Origin: Paraglaciecola sp. | GTDB taxonomy: Bacteria; Pseudomonadota; Gammaproteobacteria; Enterobacterales; Alteromonadaceae | Length of the DNA stretch: 34,301 bases | Assembly (NCBI RefSeq): GCF_030730205.1 | Contig: NZ_JANQVQ010000237.1 | Location: 2,536-36,836, forward strand | Direction of reading: 5' to 3' | In this document: positions 25,162 to 34,093 of the stretch, piece by piece | Position numbering within the stretch: position 1 is the stretch's first letter | Layout: each line of letters opens with the position of its first letter | Notes under the pieces: model-generated | Seen by the model: the letters and a program-made list of their open reading frames with translations, nothing else | Told to the model about the DNA's origin: nothing | The model's database searches: none | Translations under genes and position numbers: made by a program

Positions 25162-26337
25162 TTATTTGACTTCCATGTGGGGTGAACGGTAAACCACTTC
25201 GTCATTCAAATCGATACCAATGCCGGGGACTTCAGTCACTTCAAAAAAACCATTCACTGGCTGTGGATCTTGCAAACATAGCTCACGGTTCCACTCTTTT
25301 ATGGCATAAGTATGGTGTTCATGGATCAAGAAATTAGGAATAGCCGTTTCTAAATGCAAACTTGCCGCAGTTGCTACAGGCCCACCACACACATGGGCTT
25401 GAACACGCACATCATACACATCTGCATAATCACATACCTTTTTGGTTTCGGTAAAACCGCCACACAAGCCGATATCAGGTTGGAGCACGTCAATTGATTG
25501 GTCTTCCATATAAGGGCGAATCCCCCAGCGATTATACAAACGTTCTCCGCCGGCAATAGGCACATTAACCCGTTTAGAGACTTTGTCGTGTACCTTAGAA
25601 TTTAGATAATTCACCGGCTCTTCGTAAAACAAGCACCCTATATCTTCAATCATTTCACCTAATTGAATTGCACTTGCTGCGCCAGCTAAGCTATGACATT
25701 CAAAAATAATATCTACATCATCACCCACCGCATCCCGTATCGCTTGTAAACGGGCTTTAAAAAGTCGTAACTCAGGCTGGGTAAACAACTTGGTTCGATC
25801 AAAATGGCTTACACCTTCTTTGTCGTACACAATAGGATCAACTTTTACTGCGTCATAACCTTCTGCAACGGCCTTTTCTGCAGCCTTGCCGTAGTCCACA
25901 GGATGATTTAAGCGCGTGACTTCTTTGTCCCAATCAAATTGTAATTGGCTGGCGTAAGTCCGTAATTTAGCGTTAGTTTTACCACCTAATAATTGATACA
26001 CCGGCACACCTAAGGCTTTACCTCGAATATCCCATAAGGCGGTATCAATAGCGCTCATAGCAGCATATATAATTGGACCGCCACCTAAACCCCAAAAACT
26101 TTCACGTAACATTCGACTCCATAGTGCTTCCGTTCTAAAGGGATCCCAACCTATCAACATCGCCTCAGCAATTTCTTTGATCATGTGAGCGGCAGCGCTG
26201 TGCCCTAAGTCATAGGCTAAACCAGCTTCACCTACGCCACTGATACCCTCGTCTGTATGAATACGCACAAAAACAGGATTCCAAACCGTACGTTTGGGAC
26301 AATGAATATCAAAAATTTCAACACGAACTATTTTCAT
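25162..26337 (-). CDS. Enolase-superfamily (mandelate racemase/galactonate dehydratase-like) sugar-acid dehydratase
   Basis: A 391-residue mandelate racemase/muconate lactonizing family protein. N-terminal capping domain to about residue 125, then a TIM barrel. Metal ligands are Glu213 (in FECHS), Glu239 (YEEP) and Glu265 (GGER); His215 and His315 (VQAHVCGGP) are the candidate acid/base residues, and Lys165/Asp167 form a KxD pair. A His two residues after the first Glu ligand is the arrangement of D-galactonate/mannonate-type dehydratases, which convert a sugar acid to a 2-keto-3-deoxy acid. The exact substrate cannot be read. AGGA lies about 6 bases before the ATG. It follows the class II aldolase gene by 33 bp in the same operon. 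Confidence 0.88.
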   Translation of the reverse strand: MKIVRVEIFDIHCPKRTVWNPVFVRIHTDEGISGVGEAGLAYDLGHSAAAHMIKEIAEAMLIGWDPFRTEALWSRMLRESFWGLGGGPIIYAAMSAIDTALWDIRGKALGVPVYQLLGGKTNAKLRTYASQLQFDWDKEVTRLNHPVDYGKAAEKAVAEGYDAVKVDPIVYDKEGVSHFDRTKLFTQPELRLFKARLQAIRDAVGDDVDIIFECHSLAGAASAIQLGEMIEDIGCLFYEEPVNYLNSKVHDKVSKRVNVPIAGGERLYNRWGIRPYMEDQSIDVLQPDIGLCGGFTETKKVCDYADVYDVRVQAHVCGGPVATAASLHLETAIPNFLIHEHHTYAIKEWNRELCLQDPQPVNGFFEVTEVPGIGIDLNDEVVYRSPHMEVK

Positions 26338-26370
26338 AATTATCCTAAAAAAGACTCAACTTAAAAAAAC

Positions 26371-27147
26371 TTAAAGACAAAAACTAGGGTCAAGTTTGTA
26401 GGCCTTACGCAACATAGCTGGCCAAGCTAATTGCCCACCGGTAATGCCACTATGAACGACATTTGCTTGCTGATATATACCTTCAACGATAGCTGGCGGA
26501 ATTGTGATCACCGGTTTACCTGTTTGCATTAGTTCCATTTGAACTTCACAAGCACGTTGTAAATCATAAAAACGCATGAATGCATCCCCAACCGTGGGGC
26601 CCACGGCCAAGCCGCCGTGATTATGCAACAGCATGTGATTGGTTTGGCCTAGGTCTTTCTGCAAACGGGCTTTTTCATCCGCGTTAACTGCTAAGCCCTC
26701 ATAACCGTGATAACTGAGTGATGGAAGTGAAAACAACGCATACTGACTCCAAGGTTGTAAGCCACCTTCAATCGTTGCGACACCAATAGTGGCCTTTGTA
26801 TGTAAATGGATCACGCACTGCACATCATGACGCACTTCATGAATAGCGCTGTGGATAGTAAAACCCGCCGGATTTATCCCATAAGGGGAACCATCAAGTA
26901 TCTCTCCTTCGAGGTTCACCTTAACTAAATTTGAAGCGCTCACTTCTTCGAATGTTAGACCAAAGGCGTTCACTAGGTAGTCATCGGTCTGAGGGATACG
27001 AGCAGAAATATGCGTGTAAATTAAATCACCCCAGCCAAAACTAGCAACCAAACGATAACACGCGGCAAGATCGACCCGAGTTTGCCATTCCTTCTCACTC
27101 ACCTGCCCTTTTAGGCTCCTACTCTTTAATTCATAATCATGCAGCAT
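26371..27147 (-). CDS. Class II aldolase/adducin family protein
   Basis: A 258-residue class II aldolase/adducin fold. The metal-binding histidines are visible as His114 and His116 (IHLHT) and His175 (LLHNHGG). In L-fuculose-phosphate aldolase the catalytic acid is Glu73; here the aligned segment reads INPAGFTIH, with no acidic residue at that place, as in the adducin-like branch. True aldol cleavage is therefore uncertain. Context favours a step after the dehydratase (33 bp downstream), for example cleavage of a 2-keto-3-deoxy acid or a decarboxylation. The ATG has no clear Shine-Dalgarno. It is divergent from the Gfo/Idh/MocA gene across a 171-bp gap. Confidence 0.83.
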   Translation of the reverse strand: MLHDYELKSRSLKGQVSEKEWQTRVDLAACYRLVASFGWGDLIYTHISARIPQTDDYLVNAFGLTFEEVSASNLVKVNLEGEILDGSPYGINPAGFTIHSAIHEVRHDVQCVIHLHTKATIGVATIEGGLQPWSQYALFSLPSLSYHGYEGLAVNADEKARLQKDLGQTNHMLLHNHGGLAVGPTVGDAFMRFYDLQRACEVQMELMQTGKPVITIPPAIVEGIYQQANVVHSGITGGQLAWPAMLRKAYKLDPSFCL

Positions 27148-27318
27148 GGTATATTGACCGACTTAAATAACTCTGTGCTTAGTCTACATGAATATTAATT
27201 CCTATCTAAGCTGGCATACTAAATTTTCTAACAAGTGCGTTATGACATATAACCGAAGGCTTGCTAACGCTCATATTTTGTTCAACACTGAATTTACGTA
27301 CTGCAAGGAACAATAAAT

Positions 27319-28413
27319 ATGCCAGAGATAAATCGAAGAAAGTTTATGCAACTAAGTGGTGGTTTAGGTTTAAGCACACTTCTCAACGCTAAAGGAACTT
27401 TGGCTTCACAATCAGGTAATTCAAAGCTTGGGGTAGCCTTAGTCGGTCTAGGGCAATACAGCGAAGGCTTGCTTGCTCCTGCACTGGAGCTCACCACACA
27501 TTGCGAGTTACGTGGCATTGTGACCGGCAGTCCACAAAAAATACCTAAGTGGCAACAGCGCTATGGAATAAAGAACAACAATATTTATTCCTACCGCAAC
27601 ATGCACGAATTAGCCAACAACCCTGATATCGATATAGTTTACGTTGTTGTTCCCACCGCTCTGCACCTGCAATACTGTGAGATCGCTGCTAATGCGGGAA
27701 AACATGTTTGGTGCGAAAAGCCAATGGCACTGACTGTTGAACAGTGTCAACGTATCATCGATGTATGTCACAAAAATAAAGTAAAACTAAGTATTGGTTA
27801 CCGCATGCAACATGAACCCAATACAAGGCGTTTTATGCAATATAAATCCACCGCCCCTTACGGTAAATTAACCCACATTGTCGCTCAAGCAGGTTATGGG
27901 GGTCAGGGCTTACCTGCCGATAATTGGCGTATGCAGAAAGCCATGGGAGGAGGAGCTATGTATGATATGGGTGTCTATCCCCTAAATGGTTGTCGGTTTA
28001 TGACTGGGCTTGAACCCGTCGCCATAACTGCCAAACATGAAAAATCTCATCCGGATATTTTCAAGGAAGTAGATGAAACCACCTATTTTACCCTCGAGTT
28101 CCCTGATGGGCTGATCGCGGAATGTGCCACCAGTGTAGTGAAATCTTTTAGTCAACTGACTATGAATTGCTCGAATGGCTGGTATAGCTTGCGGCCGATG
28201 TCAAATTACACAGGCGTCACCGGGTACACTAGCGACCAACATATCTATTCTGCAATAAAACAGATTCAACAAGCTATTCAAATGGATGACGATACCTTAG
28301 CGTTACTTGGCAAGGGACCTCTTCTAGTTCCCGGTGAAGAAGGTATGCGGGACATTCAAATTGTTCAAGCGGCCTTTGCTTCGGCCGCTAAGGGCCAGCG
28401 AATTTCGCTTTAA
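27319..28413 (+). CDS. Tat-exported Gfo/Idh/MocA-family oxidoreductase
   Basis: A 364-residue NAD(P)-dependent oxidoreductase with a twin-arginine signal: NRRKFMQLSGG at residues 5-15, then a hydrophobic stretch ending near residue 30. The Rossmann motif GLGQYSEG (43-50), the EKP motif (Glu133-Lys134-Pro135) and a YDMGVYPLN motif (215-223, replacing the usual DxGxH) mark the glucose-fructose-oxidoreductase-like branch. Periplasmic members carry a tightly bound cofactor and oxidise one sugar while reducing another. AAGGA lies 10 bases before the ATG. It probably acts on a sugar outside the inner membrane, before uptake, and may feed the adjacent dehydratase operon. Convergent with the PhyH gene at 15 bp. 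Confidence 0.88.
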   Translation: MPEINRRKFMQLSGGLGLSTLLNAKGTLASQSGNSKLGVALVGLGQYSEGLLAPALELTTHCELRGIVTGSPQKIPKWQQRYGIKNNNIYSYRNMHELANNPDIDIVYVVVPTALHLQYCEIAANAGKHVWCEKPMALTVEQCQRIIDVCHKNKVKLSIGYRMQHEPNTRRFMQYKSTAPYGKLTHIVAQAGYGGQGLPADNWRMQKAMGGGAMYDMGVYPLNGCRFMTGLEPVAITAKHEKSHPDIFKEVDETTYFTLEFPDGLIAECATSVVKSFSQLTMNCSNGWYSLRPMSNYTGVTGYTSDQHIYSAIKQIQQAIQMDDDTLALLGKGPLLVPGEEGMRDIQIVQAAFASAAKGQRISL

Positions 28414-28428
28414 ATTCATATCCCACAA

Positions 28429-29259
28429 TCAATATAAAGCACTAGGCTCTGCTCTTAGCCAATTTTCTTTTGCATACTGACTGCTTGCGCAAGTCATGTG
28501 CAGGGTAAAAGCATGTCTGGACTTATCGGATAAATTAGGCGCACTAAAGTGGGGTAATAATCCATTAAATATAACCAAGCTGCCCTTTTTGACTTCCAGC
28601 GGTTTGGCGTCTTCATCTGCAGGCCAAGGCTTATCACTTAATTTAACTAATTCGGTATTGTCATACGCATCCCGCTTAAATTGCTCAATCAAGGGGTAGG
28701 CTTCTGGCTCAGCTTGGACCTGCAAACAACCGTTGGCAAGCGTGGCATCCTCCACTGCAAACCAAAACGTTACAACAGTGATAGGATCGCTATAAAAATA
28801 GCTCGCATCTTGATGCCAACGGATTACTCCACCAATTTTGGGTTGTTTGAAAATATACATTGATTGGTGGATCTGCGGTTTAACTAAACCGACATCGAAA
28901 GCTAATTGTGCAATAGTTTGACTATGACTAAATGCTTTAAACACGGGGTTAAGGACATGCAAGGCATGGCCAATTTTATTGATACTCAATGATTTTTCTT
29001 GCTTAAGTTCACCTCTCTCATCAAATGCGTTCTCTTCAAAAAAGCAGCGCACTTTGTCATCAGAAGTAAGAAAATAGTCATCGCGACTTTTACTTTGATC
29101 TTGAGTAGAAAACACAGCGCGGGTTGAGTTTGGGTCAAAGTTATCAACGATTTGGGCTGCAGCTTCTTTGAGCTCATCCATCCGCTGCGCAGTAAAAAAT
29201 TCATTTAGAACCACGTAGCCTTGATCAGTGAATTGTGTTTTTTGTTGGTTTGTTAACAT
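28429..29259 (-). CDS. Phytanoyl-CoA dioxygenase (PhyH) family protein
   Basis: A 276-residue Fe(II)/2-oxoglutarate-dependent oxygenase of the PhyH family. The iron triad is HxD (His149, Asp151 in RWHQDASYF) and His237 (LLPHFSAPN), with Arg248 as the likely 2-oxoglutarate anchor. Bacterial members hydroxylate varied small molecules, so the substrate cannot be stated; one conserved in sugar clusters would fit this neighbourhood. AAGGA lies about 6 bases before the ATG. The GGDEF gene upstream ends 35 bp before it with no terminator between, so the two may share a transcript. Only 15 bp separate it from the convergent Gfo/Idh/MocA gene. Confidence 0.86.
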   Translation of the reverse strand: MLTNQQKTQFTDQGYVVLNEFFTAQRMDELKEAAAQIVDNFDPNSTRAVFSTQDQSKSRDDYFLTSDDKVRCFFEENAFDERGELKQEKSLSINKIGHALHVLNPVFKAFSHSQTIAQLAFDVGLVKPQIHQSMYIFKQPKIGGVIRWHQDASYFYSDPITVVTFWFAVEDATLANGCLQVQAEPEAYPLIEQFKRDAYDNTELVKLSDKPWPADEDAKPLEVKKGSLVIFNGLLPHFSAPNLSDKSRHAFTLHMTCASSQYAKENWLRAEPSALY

Positions 29260-29294
29260 CGTTATCCTTACATTTTTTATTGTTATCTTGCACT

Positions 29295-30857
29295 CTAAAT
29301 AGGATTAATACTGTGATAAAAATTGAGTTTTTCTGCGTACATCGCTTTATCACCATCTCTAAGTAACTCACTAATATCTTTGGGTATTGTCATAAAATCA
29401 ACAGCACCAACACTGGCGCTAACAGTGATATTGGCCTCTTCAGTGTGGATCGGGATAAGCTGCAAGCGGGTAGCAACGCGTTGATGTAAATGATGAAATA
29501 TACTTTTATCAGAAAAATGACCGAGCACAACAAATTCGTCCCCTCCGATACGCCCTAAAGCATCAATGTCTCGAATTTGGTGTCGAATTATCTTCGCCAC
29601 AACCTGTAAGACCTTATCGCCTACATTATGACCATGTACATCGTTCACTTGTTTGAATTTATTAAGATCAATATACAAGACACCTAGCATGCCTCCTTTG
29701 TGCCTTTGCTGTTCCACTAAACTTTCGGCTTTTTTAAGCCAACCGCGGCGACTAAGTACATCACATAATAAATCATAGTTTGCTTCAGCTTCAGCCAATA
29801 ATTTACTTTTTTTCAGACGCTTAATACGCTCAGATACCGCAACAGCTAACAAAAATGACTCAAAGGCAAAAGCGATAATAAGACCATATCGATTTAAGGT
29901 GGGGCTCATATCTGACAGCACAACTCTGAACACCATAGCAAGCAACAAAACACTTAATGCGACCAATACCAATAAGGCATCAGGCACTCTTCGATAGGCT
30001 TGAATCGCCACTAAACTCACCATTACAAGGATAATACCCAAGGTAAGATAAGCCATAACAGTGCCTAACAACGCGGACAACTGATTATGCTCCAACAGTG
30101 TAATGAGGACTGACAAGCCCAGCACTAACCAAGCACTTGGAAATAAAAGCCGATTTGTGATCTTTGGCCATTGTGTTCGTAAACCAGTTAAACGAACAAT
30201 AAACAATGTCGCACTAAAAACCGTGAGCCCTGCGCTCATTAGATACAACTGATGACTCAACCAATAAGATTGAGCATTTAAAAATAAACCTAACTGCCCT
30301 TCTTGAAGTAAGAAAAACAAACTAGCACAGCTGATATATGCACTGTAAAGCCTAAAAGTATTATCTTTTAAACTGCGTCCTAGAATGAAAACATAAAAGA
30401 TAAGGGTCAAACACAAGCCGTAAAAACTCCCCATAACAAGATTAGTCTTTTGGCTTTGTTCAATATATGTATTGACTTCGAGTAACTGAAAATAGGGAAT
30501 ATAACCATGATGCGTGATAAAACGCAGTTCTGCGAATTGAGAGCCTCTCGATAAAAAATAAGCGGGTTGAGTCCCTTGCAAAGGCGTTTTAACTTCATTA
30601 TCCGCTGTACGCCATTCGAATTCGATCAATTCACTTTTTAGAAACGTAAATACCCTATCTTGATGCAACTCACACTTCAGTAAAAAGTGGCTTTCTCCAG
30701 TAGGTATTTTCACTGCACTTTTTTGTTCGAGTTCGATTAAAGATTGCTGTTGCGTTTCAATTTGTTGAATAACACATTGATTGTCTGGTGCTGATTTGAC
30801 TGCGGCGAAAACATGCACTCCCATCAGTAATAAACATAAAACCAAATACTTCTTCAT
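29295..30857 (-). CDS. Membrane diguanylate cyclase with 7TMR-DISM-like sensor
   Basis: A 520-residue c-di-GMP synthase. A signal peptide (1-19) and a periplasmic domain (about 20-138) precede seven hydrophobic segments (about 139-345) of the 7TMR-DISM type. A short coiled linker follows, then a GGDEF domain (about 360-515). The active site is intact, GGDEF at 438-442 with Asp397 as the metal ligand. The inhibitory site RxxD (Arg429 to Asp432) lies five residues before it, so product inhibition is expected. The sensed ligand is unknown. It is the first gene of a possible two-gene unit with the PhyH gene. Confidence 0.9.
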   Translation of the reverse strand: MKKYLVLCLLLMGVHVFAAVKSAPDNQCVIQQIETQQQSLIELEQKSAVKIPTGESHFLLKCELHQDRVFTFLKSELIEFEWRTADNEVKTPLQGTQPAYFLSRGSQFAELRFITHHGYIPYFQLLEVNTYIEQSQKTNLVMGSFYGLCLTLIFYVFILGRSLKDNTFRLYSAYISCASLFFLLQEGQLGLFLNAQSYWLSHQLYLMSAGLTVFSATLFIVRLTGLRTQWPKITNRLLFPSAWLVLGLSVLITLLEHNQLSALLGTVMAYLTLGIILVMVSLVAIQAYRRVPDALLVLVALSVLLLAMVFRVVLSDMSPTLNRYGLIIAFAFESFLLAVAVSERIKRLKKSKLLAEAEANYDLLCDVLSRRGWLKKAESLVEQQRHKGGMLGVLYIDLNKFKQVNDVHGHNVGDKVLQVVAKIIRHQIRDIDALGRIGGDEFVVLGHFSDKSIFHHLHQRVATRLQLIPIHTEEANITVSASVGAVDFMTIPKDISELLRDGDKAMYAEKLNFYHSINPI

Positions 30858-31115
30858 TACTCAGACCACGTTAAATTTCAGTTTAGATTAAGACCACGAA
30901 GTAAATAACAGCAATTAATCGCCCAATCTACCATTATGGCTTGGGTGCATCTAATCAATTTTGCAGATAATCTTGAATAAATTAGCAATTGGCGAATTAT
31001 TAGTGTTTTTCACCATATTTCAATTAATCACCTCCCACATTTATAAAACAAAAAACGAAAAACATAACTCTATCAATAAGTTAAATAGATGGCATGTAAC
31101 TTGATTGACTGTGGA

Positions 31116-31121
31116 TATAAT
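31116..31121 (+). promoter_or_regulatory. Probable -10 element of the VNGDI-repeat lipoprotein gene
   Basis: A perfect TATAAT lies 22 bp before the GTG start, with no good -35 hexamer at 16-18 bp. A near sigma-54 sequence overlaps (see rejected items). The rest of the 286-bp gap (30858-31143) is AT-rich with no gene visible. Confidence 0.4.
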
Positions 31122-31143
31122 CAAATATTAAAGGGAAAATACT

Positions 31144-31824
31144 GTGAAAATAAACCCTCTCGCCTCACTAGGCATTATTACGCTACTAACCTTATCTACG
31201 TCAGGCTGCATTATTCATATTGGCGGTCATGACGATGAATATTCTCATCATAAAGGTGATGTGAGTCATGTGCTAGGCGATATAGACATTGATGCAGACA
31301 GTCAAATGCAAGATCTATCCGTGGTTAATGGCGACATCAATCTTGAAAATAATGTCAGTGCCGAAGATATCGATACCGTCAATGGCAGCATTTCTCTTGG
31401 TAAAAGAGTCAGTATCTTTTCTGCCTCAAGTGTTAATGGTGACATCGAAGCGGGCTCAGAACTCACCGTAAAAAACGATATTAGTACCGTAAATGGTGAT
31501 ATTGAGCTGGGAGAATACTCTGAAGTTGGGGGCGATATATCCACGGTTAACGGTGATATTCAATTAATATCAGTTACCGTTCAAGGCGAACTAGAAACCA
31601 AAAATGGCGACATTAGTTTAGTAAATGGAACAACCATTAAAGGCGATCTCATCTACCGAGCCAAAGAACAAAAACGATGGTCAAACGACGAAGTTCCAAC
31701 ACTTAAAATTGATGCATCATCGAGTGTCAATGGAAAAATCATACTGCATAGAAAAGTCATTCTGGAAATCGATGATCAAGCATTACTTAACAAAGTAGAA
31801 AGACTATATTCCTCTGATAAATAG
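31144..31824 (+). CDS. Lipoprotein with VNGDI beta-helix-like repeats
   Basis: A 226-residue lipoprotein starting at GTG, with AAAGGGA 7 bases upstream. The lipobox is TSGC, with Cys22. A His/Asp-rich linker (23-45) could bind metal. The core is a repeat of 18-19 residues marked by V/K-N-G-D/S-I at positions 61, 79, 97, 116, 135 and 153, with a last copy (VNGKI) at 195 after an insert. This regular spacing with a conserved Asn-Gly turn suggests a right-handed beta-helix, as in DUF4097/bactofilin-like adhesin proteins. The function is unknown; a surface or periplasmic scaffold role is possible. It is followed by pnp on the opposite strand. Confidence 0.82.
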   Translation: MKINPLASLGIITLLTLSTSGCIIHIGGHDDEYSHHKGDVSHVLGDIDIDADSQMQDLSVVNGDINLENNVSAEDIDTVNGSISLGKRVSIFSASSVNGDIEAGSELTVKNDISTVNGDIELGEYSEVGGDISTVNGDIQLISVTVQGELETKNGDISLVNGTTIKGDLIYRAKEQKRWSNDEVPTLKIDASSSVNGKIILHRKVILEIDDQALLNKVERLYSSDK

Positions 31825-31869
31825 GGGCTTAGTCTTAAAATCTGCTTAGTTGGAAAACCCGAAAAATAA

Positions 31870-31893
31870 AAAGCCCTGCAATAGCAGGGCTTT
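31870..31893. terminator. Bidirectional terminator between VNGDI-repeat gene and pnp
   Basis: AAAGCCCTGC pairs with GCAGGGCTTT (10 bp) around AATA. On the minus strand the stem runs into TTTTTATTTTTC, making a strong pnp terminator; on the plus strand it is followed by CTTATTT. Confidence 0.92.
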
Positions 31894-31924
31894 CTTATTT
31901 GAACTTTATAAATTAAATAATAAC

Positions 31925-34036
31925 TTACTCTGCGCTTGGTGCTTCAGAAGCAGGCTTTTCGACTAAATCTTTAATGCTTAAACGAACACGATTTTGACGG
32001 TCAATTTCTACTACTTTAACGTCAACAATCTGCCCTTCAGCTAAGAAATCAGATACTTTATTCACTCGTTCATGAGCGATTTGAGAAATATGTACGAGGC
32101 CTTCTTTGCCTGGTAAAATTTCAACAAAGGCACCAAAATCAACGATACGGGTTACTTTACCAGAGTAAGTTTTACCCGCTTCAACTTCAGCAGTCACCTG
32201 CTTGATTTTCTCAATCGCGATATTTGCTTTAGCCATTTCAGTTGCAAAAATCTTAATTGTACCGTCATCTTCGATTTCGATATTACAATCAGACGCTTCA
32301 GTAATAGCACGGATCATTGCGCCGCCTTTACCGATTACGTCACGAATTTTATCTTGATCAACTTTCATCGTGTAGATACGTGGAGCAAACTCAGACATCT
32401 CTTCACGGTGTCCAGTAATCGCTTGGTCCATCACACCTAGAATATGCAAACGAGCTTCTTTAGCTTGCTTCAAAGCCATCTGCATGATTTCTTTGGTGAT
32501 ACCTTCGATTTTGATATCCATTTGCAAAGCAGTAATACCGTTAGTGGTACCCGCTACTTTAAAGTCCATATCACCCAAGTGATCTTCATCACCTAGTATG
32601 TCAGACAGTACCACGAAGTTGTCGTCACTCTTAACCAAGCCCATTGCAATACCAGCAACAGAAGCTTTAATTGGTACACCAGCATCCATAAGCGCTAACG
32701 ACGTACCACAAACAGACGCCATAGAAGACGAACCGTTTGATTCAGTAATTTCAGACACGACACGCACAACGTAGGGGAATTCTTTTTCAGTTGGCATAAC
32801 GGCTTGAATACCGCGTTTCGCTAAACGACCGTGGCCGATTTCACGACGCTTAGGTGAACCCACCATGCCGGTCTCGCCCACACAGTATGGTGGAAAGTTA
32901 TAATGCAACATAAAACGGCTGTCTGATTTGCCGTTTAAACCGTCGATCATCTGTGCATCACGCTCAGTGCCTAAGGTGGCTACAACAATAGCTTGTGTTT
33001 CACCGCGAGTGAATACAGCAGAACCGTGCGTACGTGGCAGTACACCAGTAGCCACGTTTAGTGCACGGATCATCGCAGGATCACGGCCATCAATACGTGG
33101 ATTACCGGCAAGAATACGTGAACGTACTACGTCACTTTCAAGCTCATGCATCAATTCCGATACTTCTTTTGCATTTTGATTTTCATCAGCAGCAACGATT
33201 TCAGCTACTGTTTTTTCAGTTAAGGCAACGATGGCGTCTTTACGCTCCATCTTGTCTGAAATCTGATACGCTTCAGTCATCGCAGCTTCAGCGAGCTCTT
33301 TAACCTTAGTTTTTAATGCTGTGTTTTCAGCAACTGGTTGCCAATCCCACTTAGGTGTATTCACTTCAGCAGCAAATTCATTGATTGCACCAATAACAGT
33401 TTGCATTTGTTCGTGACCGAACATCACTGCACCTAACATGATTTCTTCAGATAGAATTTCTGCTTCTGATTCAACCATTAATACTGCACTTTGTGTACCA
33501 GCAACAACGAGGTCAAGTTTGCTAGTTTCAAGTTCTGAGGTGCAAGTATTTAAGATATATTGGCCGTCTGTATAACCAACACGTGCAGCGCCAACAGGAC
33601 CATTAAATGGCATACCAGAGGTAGCAAGTGCAGCTGAAGCACCAATCAACGAAATGATATCGGTAGGAATTTCAGGGTTAGCAGAAAGAACAGTAACAAC
33701 AATTTGTACTTCATTCATGAATCCGTCAGGGAATAATGGACGGATTGGACGATCAATTAGGCGTGAAGTTAGTGTTTCAAACTCAGAAGGACGACCTTCA
33801 CGTTTGAAGAAACCACCAGGGATTTTACCTGCTGCGTAGGTTCTTTCTTGATAATTCACGGTCAATGGGAAGAAGTCTTGCCCAGGTTTCATGTCTTTTT
33901 TACCAACAACAGAAACTAAAACGCAAGTATCATCCATACTTGCCATAACAGCTGAAGTGGCTTGACGAGCAATTACACCCGTTTCTAAAGTAACAGTATG
34001 TTGACCATACTGAAAAGTTTTTGTAATAGGAGTCAT
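31925..34036 (-). CDS. pnp: Polyribonucleotide nucleotidyltransferase (PNPase)
   Basis: A 3'-5' phosphorolytic exoribonuclease, also a degradosome component in many gammaproteobacteria. Two RNase PH domains (about 1-230 and 310-545) flank an alpha-helical linker; the KH domain (about 553-615) has VIGKGG, and the S1 domain (about 621-690) has [15 protein letters not shown]. At 703 residues it is close to E. coli (711), with a shorter C-terminal tail. AAAGGA precedes the ATG. In E. coli rpsO lies just upstream with a shared leader; in the 265 bp seen here no rpsO end is visible. Confidence 0.97.
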   Translation of the reverse strand: MTPITKTFQYGQHTVTLETGVIARQATSAVMASMDDTCVLVSVVGKKDMKPGQDFFPLTVNYQERTYAAGKIPGGFFKREGRPSEFETLTSRLIDRPIRPLFPDGFMNEVQIVVTVLSANPEIPTDIISLIGASAALATSGMPFNGPVGAARVGYTDGQYILNTCTSELETSKLDLVVAGTQSAVLMVESEAEILSEEIMLGAVMFGHEQMQTVIGAINEFAAEVNTPKWDWQPVAENTALKTKVKELAEAAMTEAYQISDKMERKDAIVALTEKTVAEIVAADENQNAKEVSELMHELESDVVRSRILAGNPRIDGRDPAMIRALNVATGVLPRTHGSAVFTRGETQAIVVATLGTERDAQMIDGLNGKSDSRFMLHYNFPPYCVGETGMVGSPKRREIGHGRLAKRGIQAVMPTEKEFPYVVRVVSEITESNGSSSMASVCGTSLALMDAGVPIKASVAGIAMGLVKSDDNFVVLSDILGDEDHLGDMDFKVAGTTNGITALQMDIKIEGITKEIMQMALKQAKEARLHILGVMDQAITGHREEMSEFAPRIYTMKVDQDKIRDVIGKGGAMIRAITEASDCNIEIEDDGTIKIFATEMAKANIAIEKIKQVTAEVEAGKTYSGKVTRIVDFGAFVEILPGKEGLVHISQIAHERVNKVSDFLAEGQIVDVKVVEIDRQNRVRLSIKDLVEKPASEAPSAE

Positions 34037-34087
34037 TTTTTTCCTTTAATTTGCTTTATGTCTATATCGCTTTCAAATGCGGCGCAC

Positions 34088-34093
34088 AGTATA
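34088..34093 (-). promoter_or_regulatory. Possible -10 element of a pnp promoter
   Basis: TATACT on the minus strand (complement of AGTATA) would start transcription near 34081, about 45 nt before the pnp ATG. The -35 region is poor. The remaining upstream sequence to 34301 is AT-rich and holds no gene I can recognise. Confidence 0.35.

Noticed and set aside
27191-27216. TGGCATACTAAATTTTC upstream of the Gfo/Idh/MocA gene as a sigma-54 promoter.
   Set aside because: There is no GC at the -12 position; only the -24 half matches.
30934-30978. A 14-codon ATG frame between the GGDEF and VNGDI-repeat genes.
   Set aside because: No ribosome binding site and no distinctive composition; a frame this short is expected by chance.
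31090-31105. A sigma-54-like TGGCAT-N5-TTGAT before the VNGDI-repeat lipoprotein.
   Set aside because: The -12 element has GA instead of the nearly invariant GC, and a perfect TATAAT lies just downstream, so a sigma-70 promoter is the better reading.
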